A DNA stretch of 64,000 bases from Alistipes sp. (GTDB taxonomy: Bacteria; Bacteroidota; Bacteroidia; Bacteroidales; Rikenellaceae), in contig JAFTVX010000011.1 in NCBI GenBank assembly GCA_017465575.1, positions 57,639 to 121,638 on the forward strand, in the 5' to 3' direction. This document shows, piece after piece, positions 24,924 to 34,012 of the stretch. Below the pieces are notes generated by a model. It was not told where the DNA came from. It was given only the letters and a program-made list of their open reading frames with translations, and searched no databases. Made by a program: the position numbers and the translations under genes. The first letter of the stretch is position 1. Each line of letters opens with the position of its first letter.

Positions 24924-26048
24924 TTAGATATAGTGAATCGTCGGCATCGAACGCATCACAGGCACCTCGCCATCCTTCGACTCAACAGCGAAGACAATGA
25001 CCATATACTTCTTGCCTGCCTGCAACTGAACATCGAGTGAGCGGAAGCCAGTATAGCAGTTAGCACGCAAATACTGCTCAGCAGAAGAGCCATTCTTCAT
25101 CACATTGCGAGCAGCAGTGTAGAACTTGTTTGCGAGGTTCTTGATAGCACCCTCGTTGAGCTGTGTGCCAGGCTCGATATAGTGCAACGAGTCGTCGGGG
25201 GCAATCTGCACGCTGTAATAGCCACTCCAATCGCCGGGGTCGATGCTTATAGTTGCGTTTGTACCCGACATTCTTGTGTTGATATTAAACTTCACATCGT
25301 ACATCTCGGGCATGGGGAGCACCACAGTCGTAGAGTGCATAGGTGTAGTCATCTGGTAGCTATTACCCGAAAACTCGATACCGTAGCTATAGATTACATA
25401 TGTAGCGCCGGGCTGCATACCGACAAACTGGCGCTCTGCATCGCCCGTATAGATAAGCTTGGGGCTAACACGACCCATAAGCTCCTCGAGGGTCATATTG
25501 TTACGCTGAGCCAGAGCCAAGTAGCTCTCCATCTCCTTATCGACAAAGGCCTGGTCCTGACCGACACCCGACTGCTTGAAGTACTCGGCATCAATGATGT
25601 TTGCCATGTAGGGACGGTTCTTGTCCAAAGGCTTATACTTCACAGTACAGCTCTTATAGGTAACATTCGACACATCGAACGAGTACTTATTGAGCAACTG
25701 CTTGTCCTGCAACACCATAACCTTGGCACTCTCGGCACCAGGATACTTGATTGTAACCATCGCAAAACGCTCCTCGCTGACATCGCTCGTCTCGACATGC
25801 AGAACGATGGTCTTGTCTGTAACCTCTTTGAGCGTTACCCAGCTCTCGGTGCTAAGCGCCTCAAACTCGCCACCCTTCACGGGGTTCGTGATAAAGTAGT
25901 AGAGCGGAATATCTCCACCGCCACCGTCGATGTTAAGCTCGTAGGTATCGAGCGTAATAACAGTCTCACCCTTTGGGGCTGTCTCACAACCTGTAAACAC
26001 AAGGGCTATAACACCCAAGAGAACTGAAAACATAGAGTTAATCTTCAT
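24924..26048 (-). CDS. Lipoprotein paralogue with BACON-like and repeat modules
   Basis: A 374-residue lipoprotein (lipobox VFTGC, Cys21). It has the same plan as the 616-residue protein: a BACON-like domain (about 30-118, with ESWVTLKEV and AKVMVLQDKQ), then two copies of the YMANIIDAEYF ... YVIYSYGIEFSG type module. It stops where the larger protein continues into its third module, so it looks like a shorter sister that arose by duplication or domain loss. It is 12 bases from the next gene and 24 from the phosphatase gene, in one transcript. Confidence 0.75.
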   Translation of the reverse strand: MKINSMFSVLLGVIALVFTGCETAPKGETVITLDTYELNIDGGGGDIPLYYFITNPVKGGEFEALSTESWVTLKEVTDKTIVLHVETSDVSEERFAMVTIKYPGAESAKVMVLQDKQLLNKYSFDVSNVTYKSCTVKYKPLDKNRPYMANIIDAEYFKQSGVGQDQAFVDKEMESYLALAQRNNMTLEELMGRVSPKLIYTGDAERQFVGMQPGATYVIYSYGIEFSGNSYQMTTPMHSTTVVLPMPEMYDVKFNINTRMSGTNATISIDPGDWSGYYSVQIAPDDSLHYIEPGTQLNEGAIKNLANKFYTAARNVMKNGSSAEQYLRANCYTGFRSLDVQLQAGKKYMVIVFAVESKDGEVPVMRSMPTIHYI

Positions 26049-26072
26049 CCTAACTATCTTTTATTTAATTCG

Positions 26073-26558
26073 TTATTCAAACTTCTCGCCTCGGAGAATC
26101 TTATCGAGCATCGTCTGACAACCATCCTCCACCAAGTCGAGCACCAGCTCAAAGCCCTCGTGTCCCTCGTAGTAGGGGTCGGGGATATAGCTCCAATCGG
26201 GGTGGTTGGTGAGGAACTCACGGAAGCGGAATATCTTCATCTGTGCATCGCGGTGGGGAGCAAGGCGGAATAGCGACTCGTAGTTGTTGTCGTCCATCGC
26301 AACGATGATATCGAAGCGCTCGAAGTCCTCCTCACGCACCTGTCGCGAGCGGTGGGTTATCTCGATACCTCGGGCTGATGCAGCACGACGCATACGGCTG
26401 TCAGCACGGTCGCCTGCATGGCCGCCGTATGTACCCGCAGAGTCCACAGCCACCCTATCGCCCACGCCACGGCGGTCGATAAGTTGTTGCATCACAGCCT
26501 CGGCAGCTGGCGAACGGCATATATTACCCAGACATACAAACAGGATGCGTTGCTTCAT
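26073..26558 (-). CDS. Low-molecular-weight protein-tyrosine phosphatase
   Basis: A 161-residue phosphatase of the LMW class. The P-loop CLGNICRS (Cys9, Arg15) and the general-acid loop DPYY (127-130) are both intact. It probably reverses tyrosine phosphorylation, as in capsule control, or acts on other phosphotyrosine. It is the first gene of a four-gene transcript with two lipoproteins and a MATE exporter, an arrangement whose logic is unclear. A promoter lies at 26586-26618. Confidence 0.93.
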   Translation of the reverse strand: MKQRILFVCLGNICRSPAAEAVMQQLIDRRGVGDRVAVDSAGTYGGHAGDRADSRMRRAASARGIEITHRSRQVREEDFERFDIIVAMDDNNYESLFRLAPHRDAQMKIFRFREFLTNHPDWSYIPDPYYEGHEGFELVLDLVEDGCQTMLDKILRGEKFE

Positions 26559-26585
26559 TGTACCCGATTACTAAAAAATACAGTG

Positions 26586-26618
26586 CAAAGATAACTAAAT
26601 TTAATTAGTTATACCAAA
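26586..26618 (-). promoter_or_regulatory. Promoter of the phosphatase-lipoprotein-MATE unit
   Basis: Minus-strand TTTG, a 21-base gap, then TATCTTTG, 28 bases before the ATG. Confidence 0.65.
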
Positions 26619-26734
26619 AATATTCGTTTAATAAATTTGGGAGTTCGTTTAATTCTTGCAACAGCAGAGCAATATTTTACTGAAATAGACCAAAATTCAA
26701 CCATAAGAAAGTGCCACAGATTGCATAATTTTTG

Positions 26735-26742
26735 TACCTTTG
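26735..26742 (+). promoter_or_regulatory. -7 element for the thioredoxin-like gene
   Basis: TACCTTTG, 35 bases before the ATG. A -33 box is not clear. Confidence 0.4.
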
Positions 26743-26776
26743 TTGCGTTTTATAGAAAATCAAATACTCAGCAAAT

Positions 26777-27295
26777 ATGAAAATTAAGGCATTACTAATG
26801 GCTTTAGTGGCGATTTTCGCCCTCTCGACAACTGCCGATGCACAGTCGCTTCCCCGCCGTGTGCGCAATATGGAGGTGCAGGACCTCGATGGCAACAAGG
26901 CACGCCTTCCGTGGTGGGGCGAGAAGAACCTACTTATCTTCTATGTAGACCCCGAGGTGCCAAAGCAGAACCACGAGTTTGTTAGCTGGATTGAGGAGAA
27001 CAAGCGCCTTGCAGGTCCCAATATCGAGGGATTTGGCATCGTAAACCTCAAGGATGCCGCCTACCCCAACTCGTTGGTGCGCAAGATTGCCGATGCACGA
27101 ACAGCCAAGAATGGCGCTACCATCGTCTGCGACCCCGACCACTGGGTGTCGAGCGCTTGGCGTTTGGGCGACTGCAACAATATGTTCTGCATCTTGCTCG
27201 TTACGAAGGAGGGTGAGTTGGTATATGTGAGCAAGGGCGAGATGTCGGAGGAGGAGCAGCAGCGCTTCTTGGAGATTGCAGACAAATATCGCTAA
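26777..27295 (+). CDS. Exported thioredoxin-like (YtfJ-type) protein
   Basis: A 172-residue protein with a signal peptide cleaved after TADA (about residue 22). The rest has a thioredoxin-like layout without a CxxC motif: LLIFYVDPEVPKQNHEF, then GFGIVNLKDAAYPNSLVRK, CDPDHWVSSAWRLGD and LLVTKEGELVYVSKGEMS. The last segments resemble YtfJ. It is likely a periplasmic, redox-inactive thioredoxin relative of unknown role. Five bases separate it from the barrel gene, so they form a pair. Confidence 0.65.
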   Translation: MKIKALLMALVAIFALSTTADAQSLPRRVRNMEVQDLDGNKARLPWWGEKNLLIFYVDPEVPKQNHEFVSWIEENKRLAGPNIEGFGIVNLKDAAYPNSLVRKIADARTAKNGATIVCDPDHWVSSAWRLGDCNNMFCILLVTKEGELVYVSKGEMSEEEQQRFLEIADKYR

Positions 27296-27300
27296 ACACT

Positions 27301-28482
27301 ATGCGTGGGTGGCTCGTAGCGGCAGTCATAACACTGTCGTGTAGCGCACTATCGGCACAGAACACCGCAGAGGCTGTGATTGGCGCCGATACCGTCACCT
27401 ATGCCTATACACCTATCGACCAGAGTGGCTACGATGATGTTCGTGGCGACTCTGGTCGAAAGTTTTTAAGTGCTCGGACTGGCGATAACTCGTCGCTCGA
27501 TTTTACGATTGCACCCATTTACTCCTCAACCACCAATTTCGGTATAGCCCTCAACGCACAACTAAACTACGGCATACCAAAGATTAGTGGCAACTACGGC
27601 TCAAAACCATCTGCCCTATCGCTATACCTATCGGGCTCAATCAACGGCTATTATCGCCTGATGCTCAACGGCATAAACCGTCTAAACAATAGTCGAGACA
27701 TTCTATCGTATGGCGCCGAGGCAGGCTCTATGCCCACCCGCCTTTGGGGTCTAAACTACGACGATGCTATACGCGAAAACTACTCTCGCTACACCGAGAA
27801 AACACTCTCTGCGTGGTTCCGATATAGTAGACTTATTGCTCCAAATACCTACTTAGGCATCGTGGCCGACATCATCAATTCGGAGGGAAAGAATCTTAGC
27901 GATGGAGCGCTCGAAATGGTGGGCGACCGAGCCACCAATATCACCACTGCGGGCATCGGCTTACAACTCGATTTCGACAACTATCACAACCGCATCGACC
28001 CACCTTACGGCTTCCGTGTCGGTGCTTCGGCAACCTACCGACCCCGACTCCTTAGCAACATAGGCTACGACACTTGGCAGGCCACCGTAGTCTTCGACTA
28101 CTACCAGTCGCTATGGCAAGGTGGACTTCTCGCCCTCGACATCTATGGTCGCACCCAGTCGAAACATACGCCGTGGCTGCTCCTCGCCGAGACAGATGGC
28201 GACAGCCGTATGCGTGGCTACTACCCCGGTCGTTTTCGTGGTAACACGCTCATCTCTGCACAGTTAGAACTTCGCCAACATATCTGGAACGGCATAGGCG
28301 CTGTGGCGTGGGCGGGTGCTGGCAATATCTTCTCCCCTGACGACCCATTCTCATGGCGCAAGACCCTGCCCACCTATGGTGTAGGTCTCCGCTACCGACT
28401 TGGCAACGCCTCTTTCCGTGTCGACTTCGGCTTTGGCAGAGATTCGTTTAATGCCATCGTCGGCATAAATGAGAGTTTTTAG
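27301..28482 (+). CDS. Outer-membrane beta-barrel protein (BamA/Omp85 barrel-like)
   Basis: A 393-residue protein with a signal peptide (cleaved near SALSA, residue 19) and alternating hydrophobic strands throughout. The segment DSRMRGYYPGRFRGNTL (about 302-318) matches the (V/I/M)RG(Y/F) signature of the Omp85 barrel loop, and the C-terminus ends in a strand with terminal Phe. No POTRA domain is visible, so it is a barrel-only relative rather than BamA itself. Cotranscribed with the thioredoxin-like gene. Confidence 0.75.
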   Translation: MRGWLVAAVITLSCSALSAQNTAEAVIGADTVTYAYTPIDQSGYDDVRGDSGRKFLSARTGDNSSLDFTIAPIYSSTTNFGIALNAQLNYGIPKISGNYGSKPSALSLYLSGSINGYYRLMLNGINRLNNSRDILSYGAEAGSMPTRLWGLNYDDAIRENYSRYTEKTLSAWFRYSRLIAPNTYLGIVADIINSEGKNLSDGALEMVGDRATNITTAGIGLQLDFDNYHNRIDPPYGFRVGASATYRPRLLSNIGYDTWQATVVFDYYQSLWQGGLLALDIYGRTQSKHTPWLLLAETDGDSRMRGYYPGRFRGNTLISAQLELRQHIWNGIGAVAWAGAGNIFSPDDPFSWRKTLPTYGVGLRYRLGNASFRVDFGFGRDSFNAIVGINESF

Positions 28483-28640
28483 TTGTTAGTTTTTAGTTAT
28501 TAGATACTTCCAATTGGGTGACCACAGAGATTTTTAAGACGATAGGACAAATAAGACGATAAGAAAATTCTCCTAATGGTCTTAAAGTCCTAAGGTCTTA
28601 CGGTCCAAAATCTAACAACTAAAACTCTAAAAACCTCTTT
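28483..28640. other. Gene-free spacer with decayed repeats
   Basis: It carries TTAGTTTTTAGTTATTAG and GGTCTTA/AAGACGATA words like those at 1017-1060 and 1380-1490. Nothing coding is visible. Confidence 0.5.
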
Positions 28641-28664
28641 CTCCAAACATTTCCCCGATTATTT

Positions 28665-28695
28665 GTTGCTTTTTGGGTTTTGTTTTGTATCTTTG
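28665..28695 (+). promoter_or_regulatory. Promoter of nadE
   Basis: TTG, a 20-base gap, then TATCTTTG, 60 bases before the nadE start. Confidence 0.6.
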
Positions 28696-28755
28696 TCGCG
28701 ATTTACTATACCCATAGGTATAGAGCCTTAGAAAATTTGCAAGAAAGAACAAGAT

Positions 28756-30342
28756 ATGAAAATCGCATTAGCTCAGCTCAATTTCACCGTTGGTGATATC
28801 AAGTCTAATACGGAGAAAATTATCCGAGCAATCGACAACGCAAAGAGCCAAGGTGCAGACCTTGTGGCATTTGCCGAGTTTGCCGTATCGGGCACTCCCG
28901 CCTATGGTCTTCTCACCAAGACCACATTCCTCGAGCTTTGTGAGGATGCCGTGGAGCGCATCGCCAAGAAGTGTCGTGGCATCGCAGCCATTGTGGGTAC
29001 GCCCTACCTTACGGCAGAGGGTCCTATTAGCGCAGCTGCCTACATCTCAAAGCGTGGCGAAATAGAGTACATCGGCAAGCGTTATGTTACGGCACGCCGT
29101 GAGATGGGCTACATCGTAGGCTCGTCTATCGGTAGCCAGACAATCTCGGTTGACGGCAACAACTTAAAGGTCGTTGTTGGCGACGACATCAGCCGTATTG
29201 AGGAGCTCGACGAGAGTATCGATGCCGTAATCTCGGTAAATGCTCGCCGCTATGGCAAGGGCATTATGACCCGCCGTTTCGACAAGATGAGCCGCTTGGC
29301 ATTTGCTGAGGGCAAGAGCATCTTGCTTATCAACCAGGTGGGTGGCTCGGGCGACATCGTCTATGACGGCACATCGGGCATCCTCAACCCTGAGGGCCAC
29401 CTTGTGATGCTCCTCAAGAGCTTCGAGGAGGATATGCAGATCTACGACACCGAGGCAAAGAATGAGCCCTTCGAGGTTCCGTTCACTACCTATAACGACC
29501 GTACACGCCTTATCTACAGCGCCGCTTGTCTCGGTCTTCGCGACTACTTCCACAAGAATGGCTACCAGAAGGCCTGCATAGGTCTCTCGGGCGGTATCGA
29601 CTCGGCGGTAGTGGCTTGCTTGGCTGTTGGTGCGTTGGGCAAGGAGAATGTCCGCGTACTGCTTATGCCCTCGCCCTTTACGCCCAACGAGAGTGTCGAG
29701 GATGCAAAGCGCTTGGCAGAGAACCTCGGCGTGGAGTACAGCGTATTGCCCATCATCGAGGCATACAACGCTATAGTAGGCACACTCCAACCCGTGATTG
29801 GCGGTACGGAGTTTGATGCTACCGAAGAGAACATCCAGACCCGTATCCGCACCACGATGCTTATGGCATTGCAGAACAAGACTGGCTATATGGTGCTCAA
29901 CTCGTCGAACAAGAGCGAGAACGCCCTCGGCTGGTGTACGCTCTATGGCGACACGGCGGGCACATTCAGCCCCACAGGCGACCTCTACAAGAGCGAGATT
30001 TACGACCTTGCACGATATATCAACTCGGCATTTGGCAATGTTATCCCCGATGCCATCATCGACAAGGAGCCATCGTCGGAGTTGCGCCCCAACCAGAAGG
30101 ATAGCGACCACCTACCCCACTACGAGGTTATCGACGCCATCCTCTTCCGTATGATTGAGAAGAAGCAGCACCGCGAGGATATCATCAACGCAGGTTTCGA
30201 CTCGGCGGTTGTCGAGAAGATTCACACGATGGTTATGCAGAACGAGAAGAAGCGCTATCAGTTCCCTCCCGTCTTGCGTCTCTCGCCCTGCGCCTTTGGT
30301 CACGAGTGGCTTATGCCGTTGGTTAACCACTACTGCGACTAA
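28756..30342 (+). CDS. nadE: NAD+ synthase with a degenerate glutaminase domain
   Basis: Last step of NAD synthesis: amidates nicotinic acid adenine dinucleotide using ATP. Residues 1-245 are a nitrilase-type glutaminase domain and 250-528 the synthetase with the PP-loop SGGIDS (278-283). In the first domain Glu41 (FAEF) and a Lys near 108 (GKRY) are kept, but the position of the catalytic cysteine, normally CED, reads VVVGDD with Gly142; the later SVNARRY segment confirms the alignment. Glutamine cleavage should therefore fail and the enzyme may depend on free ammonia. The codon is GGC, so this is not a marginal reading. The gene precedes rseC-rnf by 11 bases. Confidence 0.93.
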   Translation: MKIALAQLNFTVGDIKSNTEKIIRAIDNAKSQGADLVAFAEFAVSGTPAYGLLTKTTFLELCEDAVERIAKKCRGIAAIVGTPYLTAEGPISAAAYISKRGEIEYIGKRYVTARREMGYIVGSSIGSQTISVDGNNLKVVVGDDISRIEELDESIDAVISVNARRYGKGIMTRRFDKMSRLAFAEGKSILLINQVGGSGDIVYDGTSGILNPEGHLVMLLKSFEEDMQIYDTEAKNEPFEVPFTTYNDRTRLIYSAACLGLRDYFHKNGYQKACIGLSGGIDSAVVACLAVGALGKENVRVLLMPSPFTPNESVEDAKRLAENLGVEYSVLPIIEAYNAIVGTLQPVIGGTEFDATEENIQTRIRTTMLMALQNKTGYMVLNSSNKSENALGWCTLYGDTAGTFSPTGDLYKSEIYDLARYINSAFGNVIPDAIIDKEPSSELRPNQKDSDHLPHYEVIDAILFRMIEKKQHREDIINAGFDSAVVEKIHTMVMQNEKKRYQFPPVLRLSPCAFGHEWLMPLVNHYCD

Positions 30343-30353
30343 ACATTTTAGCG

Positions 30354-30770
30354 ATGAGCCATCCCATAGAGCATACGGGCATCGTTGAGCGTATCGACGG
30401 CAGCAAGATTACGGTGGTAGTCGAGCAGCAGTCGGCGTGTGTAGCGTGCCATGCCAAGGGGCTATGTAGCGAGCAGGGCTCACGCAAGGTTATCGAGGCC
30501 GATAGCGACAACCCCGAGCTATTTTCTATTGGCGACACAGTGCGTGTAGCGTTAGAGAGCAACCGTATGGCGTTGCAGTCGGTAGTTTGGGGCTACATAC
30601 TACCCTTTGTGGTGCTTATCGTAGCACTCGTCATAGCCAAGATTTTGGGAGCAACGGACGGCATAGCAGCCCTTGCAACACTCCTTTCGGTTGCACTCTA
30701 CTATGTCGTGCTTTATACCCTCAGACACTATTTCGAACGAAATATTAAATTTACAATAACTAAAGAGTAA
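30354..30770 (+). CDS. rseC: RseC/MucC-family protein
   Basis: A 138-residue membrane protein of the RseC family. Cysteines 29, 32 and 38 (SACVACHAKGLC) form the conserved N-terminal cluster, and two membrane helices span about 75-98 and 102-120. In E. coli RseC works with the Rnf-like Rsx complex to keep SoxR reduced; in Bacteroidetes it is typically the first gene before rnfB. Its stop overlaps the rnfB start by one base (TAATG), indicating coupling. A role in Rnf assembly or maturation is inferred. Confidence 0.9.
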   Translation: MSHPIEHTGIVERIDGSKITVVVEQQSACVACHAKGLCSEQGSRKVIEADSDNPELFSIGDTVRVALESNRMALQSVVWGYILPFVVLIVALVIAKILGATDGIAALATLLSVALYYVVLYTLRHYFERNIKFTITKE

Positions 30771-31663
30771 TGAACGAGTTACTATTGACTGCCCTAACAC
30801 TCAGCGTGTTAGGCGCTTTGCTTGCAGTGATTCTCTACTTTGTGGCTCAGCAGTTCAAGGTAAGAGAGGATCCCCGCATCGGCGAGGTTGAGAAGATGCT
30901 CCCCGGAGCAAACTGCGGTGGCTGTGGCTTTGCCGGCTGTCGCGCAATGGCAGAGGCACTCGTTAGCCGTGACGACATCTCGACACTCTACTGCCCCGTG
31001 GCAGGTGGCGAGGTGATGAAGGCGGCAGCGACCTATCTCGGCAAGGCAGCCCCCGAGAAGAAGCCCCAGGTGGCAACCTTGCGTTGCGGTGGTAGCTGTC
31101 AGAAGCGCCAGAAGACCAACAAGTACGACGGCGCGAAGAGCTGTGCCGTGGTCAACACCATGTATGTTGGTGAGAGCGACTGCGCCTACGGCTGTTTGGG
31201 CTATGGCGACTGCGCCCACGCCTGCATATTCGGTGCTATTAAGATGAACCCCGAGACGGGTCTTATCGAGATTAACCCCGACAAGTGTACCGCTTGTGGC
31301 GCCTGTGTCAGGGCCTGCCCCAAGCAGCTTATCGAGCTCAGAAAGAAGTGGCCCAAGGACCGCGCTATCTATGTTGCGTGTCGTTCGCGCGACAAGGGTG
31401 CCGTGGTGATGAAGGCGTGCAAGGCGGGCTGTATCGGCTGTGGCAAGTGTGCCAAGGTCTGCCCCTTCGGTGCAATCACCATGGACGGCTCGTTGGCATT
31501 TATCGACTCGGAGAAGTGCAAACTTTGTCGCAAGTGTGTGAACGAGTGCCCCACAGGTGCTATTCACCTCATCAATATGGAGCCTCTCGCAAAGGAGCCC
31601 AAGGAGGCAAAAGCCCCCGCAGCACCTGCCAAGGAGGAGGTAAAGGTTGAAACCGCTAAGTAA
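30770..31663 (+). CDS. rnfB: Rnf complex subunit B (iron-sulfur)
   Basis: The electron-entry subunit of the ferredoxin:NAD+ oxidoreductase. It has one N-terminal membrane helix (5-27), then a 4Fe-4S domain with Cys49, Cys52, Cys57 and Cys75 (NCGGCGFAGC). Several further ferredoxin-type clusters follow (CTACGACVRACP, CIGCGKCAKVCP, CKLCRKCVNECP). The C-terminus is an Ala/Lys/Glu-rich tail of about 30 residues. The 297 residues and the extra cluster pairs are typical of Bacteroidales RnfB. Confidence 0.96.
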   Translation: MNELLLTALTLSVLGALLAVILYFVAQQFKVREDPRIGEVEKMLPGANCGGCGFAGCRAMAEALVSRDDISTLYCPVAGGEVMKAAATYLGKAAPEKKPQVATLRCGGSCQKRQKTNKYDGAKSCAVVNTMYVGESDCAYGCLGYGDCAHACIFGAIKMNPETGLIEINPDKCTACGACVRACPKQLIELRKKWPKDRAIYVACRSRDKGAVVMKACKAGCIGCGKCAKVCPFGAITMDGSLAFIDSEKCKLCRKCVNECPTGAIHLINMEPLAKEPKEAKAPAAPAKEEVKVETAK

Positions 31664-31672
31664 CGAAGAAGT

Positions 31673-33019
31673 ATGAAGACATTCCCTATCGGCGGTATTC
31701 ATCCGTCGGATAACAAACAATGGAGCAAAGATAAGGCTATCGAGGTTTTGGAGTTGCCCGACTCGGTTGCTGTGCCTATGATTCAGCATATCGGTGCACC
31801 CGCAACGCCCATCGTCAAGAAGGGCGACAAGGTGCTCACTGGTCAGCTTATTGGCGAGGCTACGGGCTTCGTATCGGCAAATATCCACTCGCCCATCTCG
31901 GGTACGGTGACTGCCGTAGATATGTTGCCCAATGGTCAGGGTCAGCGCCGTATGATGGTCGTCATCAAGCGTGAGGGCGACGAGTGGGTCGAGACCATCG
32001 ACCGTTCTACGGAGCTTAAGCGCGCCTGCACCCTTGAGCCTAAGGAGATTATCGCCAAGGTCAAGGAGGCGGGTATCGTAGGTATGGGTGGTGCGCAGTT
32101 CCCCACACATGTCAAGCTCTCAATTCCCGAGGGTCAGAAGGCCAATATCCTTATCATCAATGGCGTAGAGTGTGAGCCCTACCTCACCTCGGACTACCGC
32201 ACAATGTTGGAGCGTGGCGAGATGATGCTCGTCGGCGTATCGTTGCTTATGCGTGCCATCTCGGTAGACCGTGCCGTTATCGGCGTTGAGAACAACAAGC
32301 CCGATGCTATCGCCCACCTCCGCAAGCTCGTTGCAGATGGCGCGTACCGTGGCATCGAGGTTATGCCTCTTAAGACACGCTACCCCCAGGGTGGTGAGAA
32401 GCAGCTCATCGCTGCCGTAACGGGTCGTCAGGTGCCCCCTCCGCCCGCACTTCCTATCTCGGTAGGTGCTGTGGTGTGCAACGCATCGACCGCCGTGGCG
32501 GTATATGAGGCAGTGCAGAAGAACAAACCCCTTATCGAGCGTGTCGTAACCATCACAGGCAAGCACCTCAAGGAGACGCACAACTACCTCACCCGCTTTG
32601 GCACACCCTACTCAACACTTATCGAGCGAGCTGGTGGCCTTCCCGAGGGCGATGTCAAGATTTTGAATGGTGGTCCTATGATGGGTCGTGCGTTGGTTAA
32701 CCTCTCGGCACCTATTATGAAGGGTTGCTCGGGCGTTACCGTATATTCGGACGGCGATGCTCTGCGTGGTGTGGAGCAGGCTTGTATCAAGTGTGGCAAG
32801 TGTGTGAACGCCTGTCCTATCGGTCTTGAGCCCTACCTCTTGGCACGCGCATCGAAGTTGCAGAAGTGGGATGTTGCCGAGGAGCATAACGCAACAGACT
32901 GTATCGAGTGTGGCTGCTGCTCATATACCTGCCCCTCGTACTTGCCCCTCTTGGACTATATCCGCATTGCGAAGCAGACCGTGATGGCAAATATCCGTGC
33001 CCGCGCAAATAAAAAGTAA
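31673..33019 (+). CDS. rnfC: Rnf complex subunit C (NADH-binding)
   Basis: Peripheral subunit that binds NADH and FMN and passes electrons to iron-sulfur clusters. The N-terminal domain (about 1-110) is a biotinyl/lipoyl-like fold, followed by the NuoF-like GMGGAQFPTHVK segment (about 141) and two C-terminal 4Fe-4S motifs, CIKCGKCVNACP and CIECGCCSYTCP (about 367-420). The 448 residues are complete. It lies nine bases after rnfB. Confidence 0.97.
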   Translation: MKTFPIGGIHPSDNKQWSKDKAIEVLELPDSVAVPMIQHIGAPATPIVKKGDKVLTGQLIGEATGFVSANIHSPISGTVTAVDMLPNGQGQRRMMVVIKREGDEWVETIDRSTELKRACTLEPKEIIAKVKEAGIVGMGGAQFPTHVKLSIPEGQKANILIINGVECEPYLTSDYRTMLERGEMMLVGVSLLMRAISVDRAVIGVENNKPDAIAHLRKLVADGAYRGIEVMPLKTRYPQGGEKQLIAAVTGRQVPPPPALPISVGAVVCNASTAVAVYEAVQKNKPLIERVVTITGKHLKETHNYLTRFGTPYSTLIERAGGLPEGDVKILNGGPMMGRALVNLSAPIMKGCSGVTVYSDGDALRGVEQACIKCGKCVNACPIGLEPYLLARASKLQKWDVAEEHNATDCIECGCCSYTCPSYLPLLDYIRIAKQTVMANIRARANKK

Positions 33020-33049
33020 TAAGTTAAAGTAGATATACCTTTATAAATT

Positions 33050-34003
33050 ATGGCAAACAGAATCATTGCTGCACCCTCACCCCATATCCACGGCGCGGAG
33101 TCTACACGCCGTATCATGGGCGATGTGGTGCTGGCGTTGCTCCCCGCACTCCTCGTCTCGGCGTATGTGCTGGGCTGGCGTGTGCTCTTCGTTACTGCGG
33201 TGTCGGTTGTGGCGTGCGTAGCGTTCGAGTACCTTATTGCCCGCTTCCTGCTTAAGCGTCGCTCAACCATTGGCGACCTCTCGGCAGTTGTTACAGGCTT
33301 ACTCTTGGCATTCAACCTTCCCACGGGTATTCCTTGGTGGATTGTTGTTATTGGCGCATTGGTGGCTATCGGCATTGGCAAGATGACCTTCGGTGGCTTG
33401 GGCTGCAACCCCTTCAACCCCGCACTTACGGGTCGTATCTTCCTGCTTATCGCCTACCCCGTGCAGATGACCGACTGGACAACGGGTGTGCCCGATGCCC
33501 TCACAGGCTCGACCATCCTCGCCGATGTCAAGGCTGGATTGACCTCGGTTTCGGAGGTCGACTTTGTCGCTATGCTTGGCGGACATATGAATGGCTCGAT
33601 GGGTGAGATTGGCTCGTTCGCACTTATCCTCGGTGGTCTCTATCTCCTTTGGCGTAGAGTTATCTCGTGGCATATCCCCGTGGCTGTGCTCGGCACGATG
33701 GCACTCTTCGCCCTCTTCCTCGCCATTGGTGATGGCGGTGCTGCACTCTGGCAGATGCCCCTCTTCCACATCTTGGCAGGTGGTGCGTTGCTCGGCGCTA
33801 TCTATATGGCTACCGACTACTCAACATCGCCTATGACCCACTGCGGTATGCTTATCTATGGCGTAGGCATCGGTCTTCTCACGATGATTATCCGCGTGTG
33901 GGGTGCCTATCCCGAGGGTATGTCGTTTGCAATATTCATTATGAATGCTGCAACACCCCTTATCAACAAGTATTGTCGTCCCAAGCGCTTCGGCACTAAA
34001 TAG
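33050..34003 (+). CDS. rnfD: Rnf complex subunit D (membrane, covalent FMN)
   Basis: Membrane subunit with about nine helices, part of the ion path. The covalent-FMN site is DALTGST near 151-157, where the Thr of the [S/T]G[A/S]T motif carries FMN. The GGLGCNPFNPALTGR and TDYSTSPMT segments are typical. 317 residues, about 30 bases behind rnfC. Confidence 0.96.
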   Translation: MANRIIAAPSPHIHGAESTRRIMGDVVLALLPALLVSAYVLGWRVLFVTAVSVVACVAFEYLIARFLLKRRSTIGDLSAVVTGLLLAFNLPTGIPWWIVVIGALVAIGIGKMTFGGLGCNPFNPALTGRIFLLIAYPVQMTDWTTGVPDALTGSTILADVKAGLTSVSEVDFVAMLGGHMNGSMGEIGSFALILGGLYLLWRRVISWHIPVAVLGTMALFALFLAIGDGGAALWQMPLFHILAGGALLGAIYMATDYSTSPMTHCGMLIYGVGIGLLTMIIRVWGAYPEGMSFAIFIMNAATPLINKYCRPKRFGTK

Positions 34004-34012
34004 CACACGATT

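Noticed and set aside
30809-32110. 433-codon minus-strand frame opposite rnfB/rnfC
   Set aside because: Antisense to two clearly identified Rnf genes, with His/Leu-rich composition typical of shadows.
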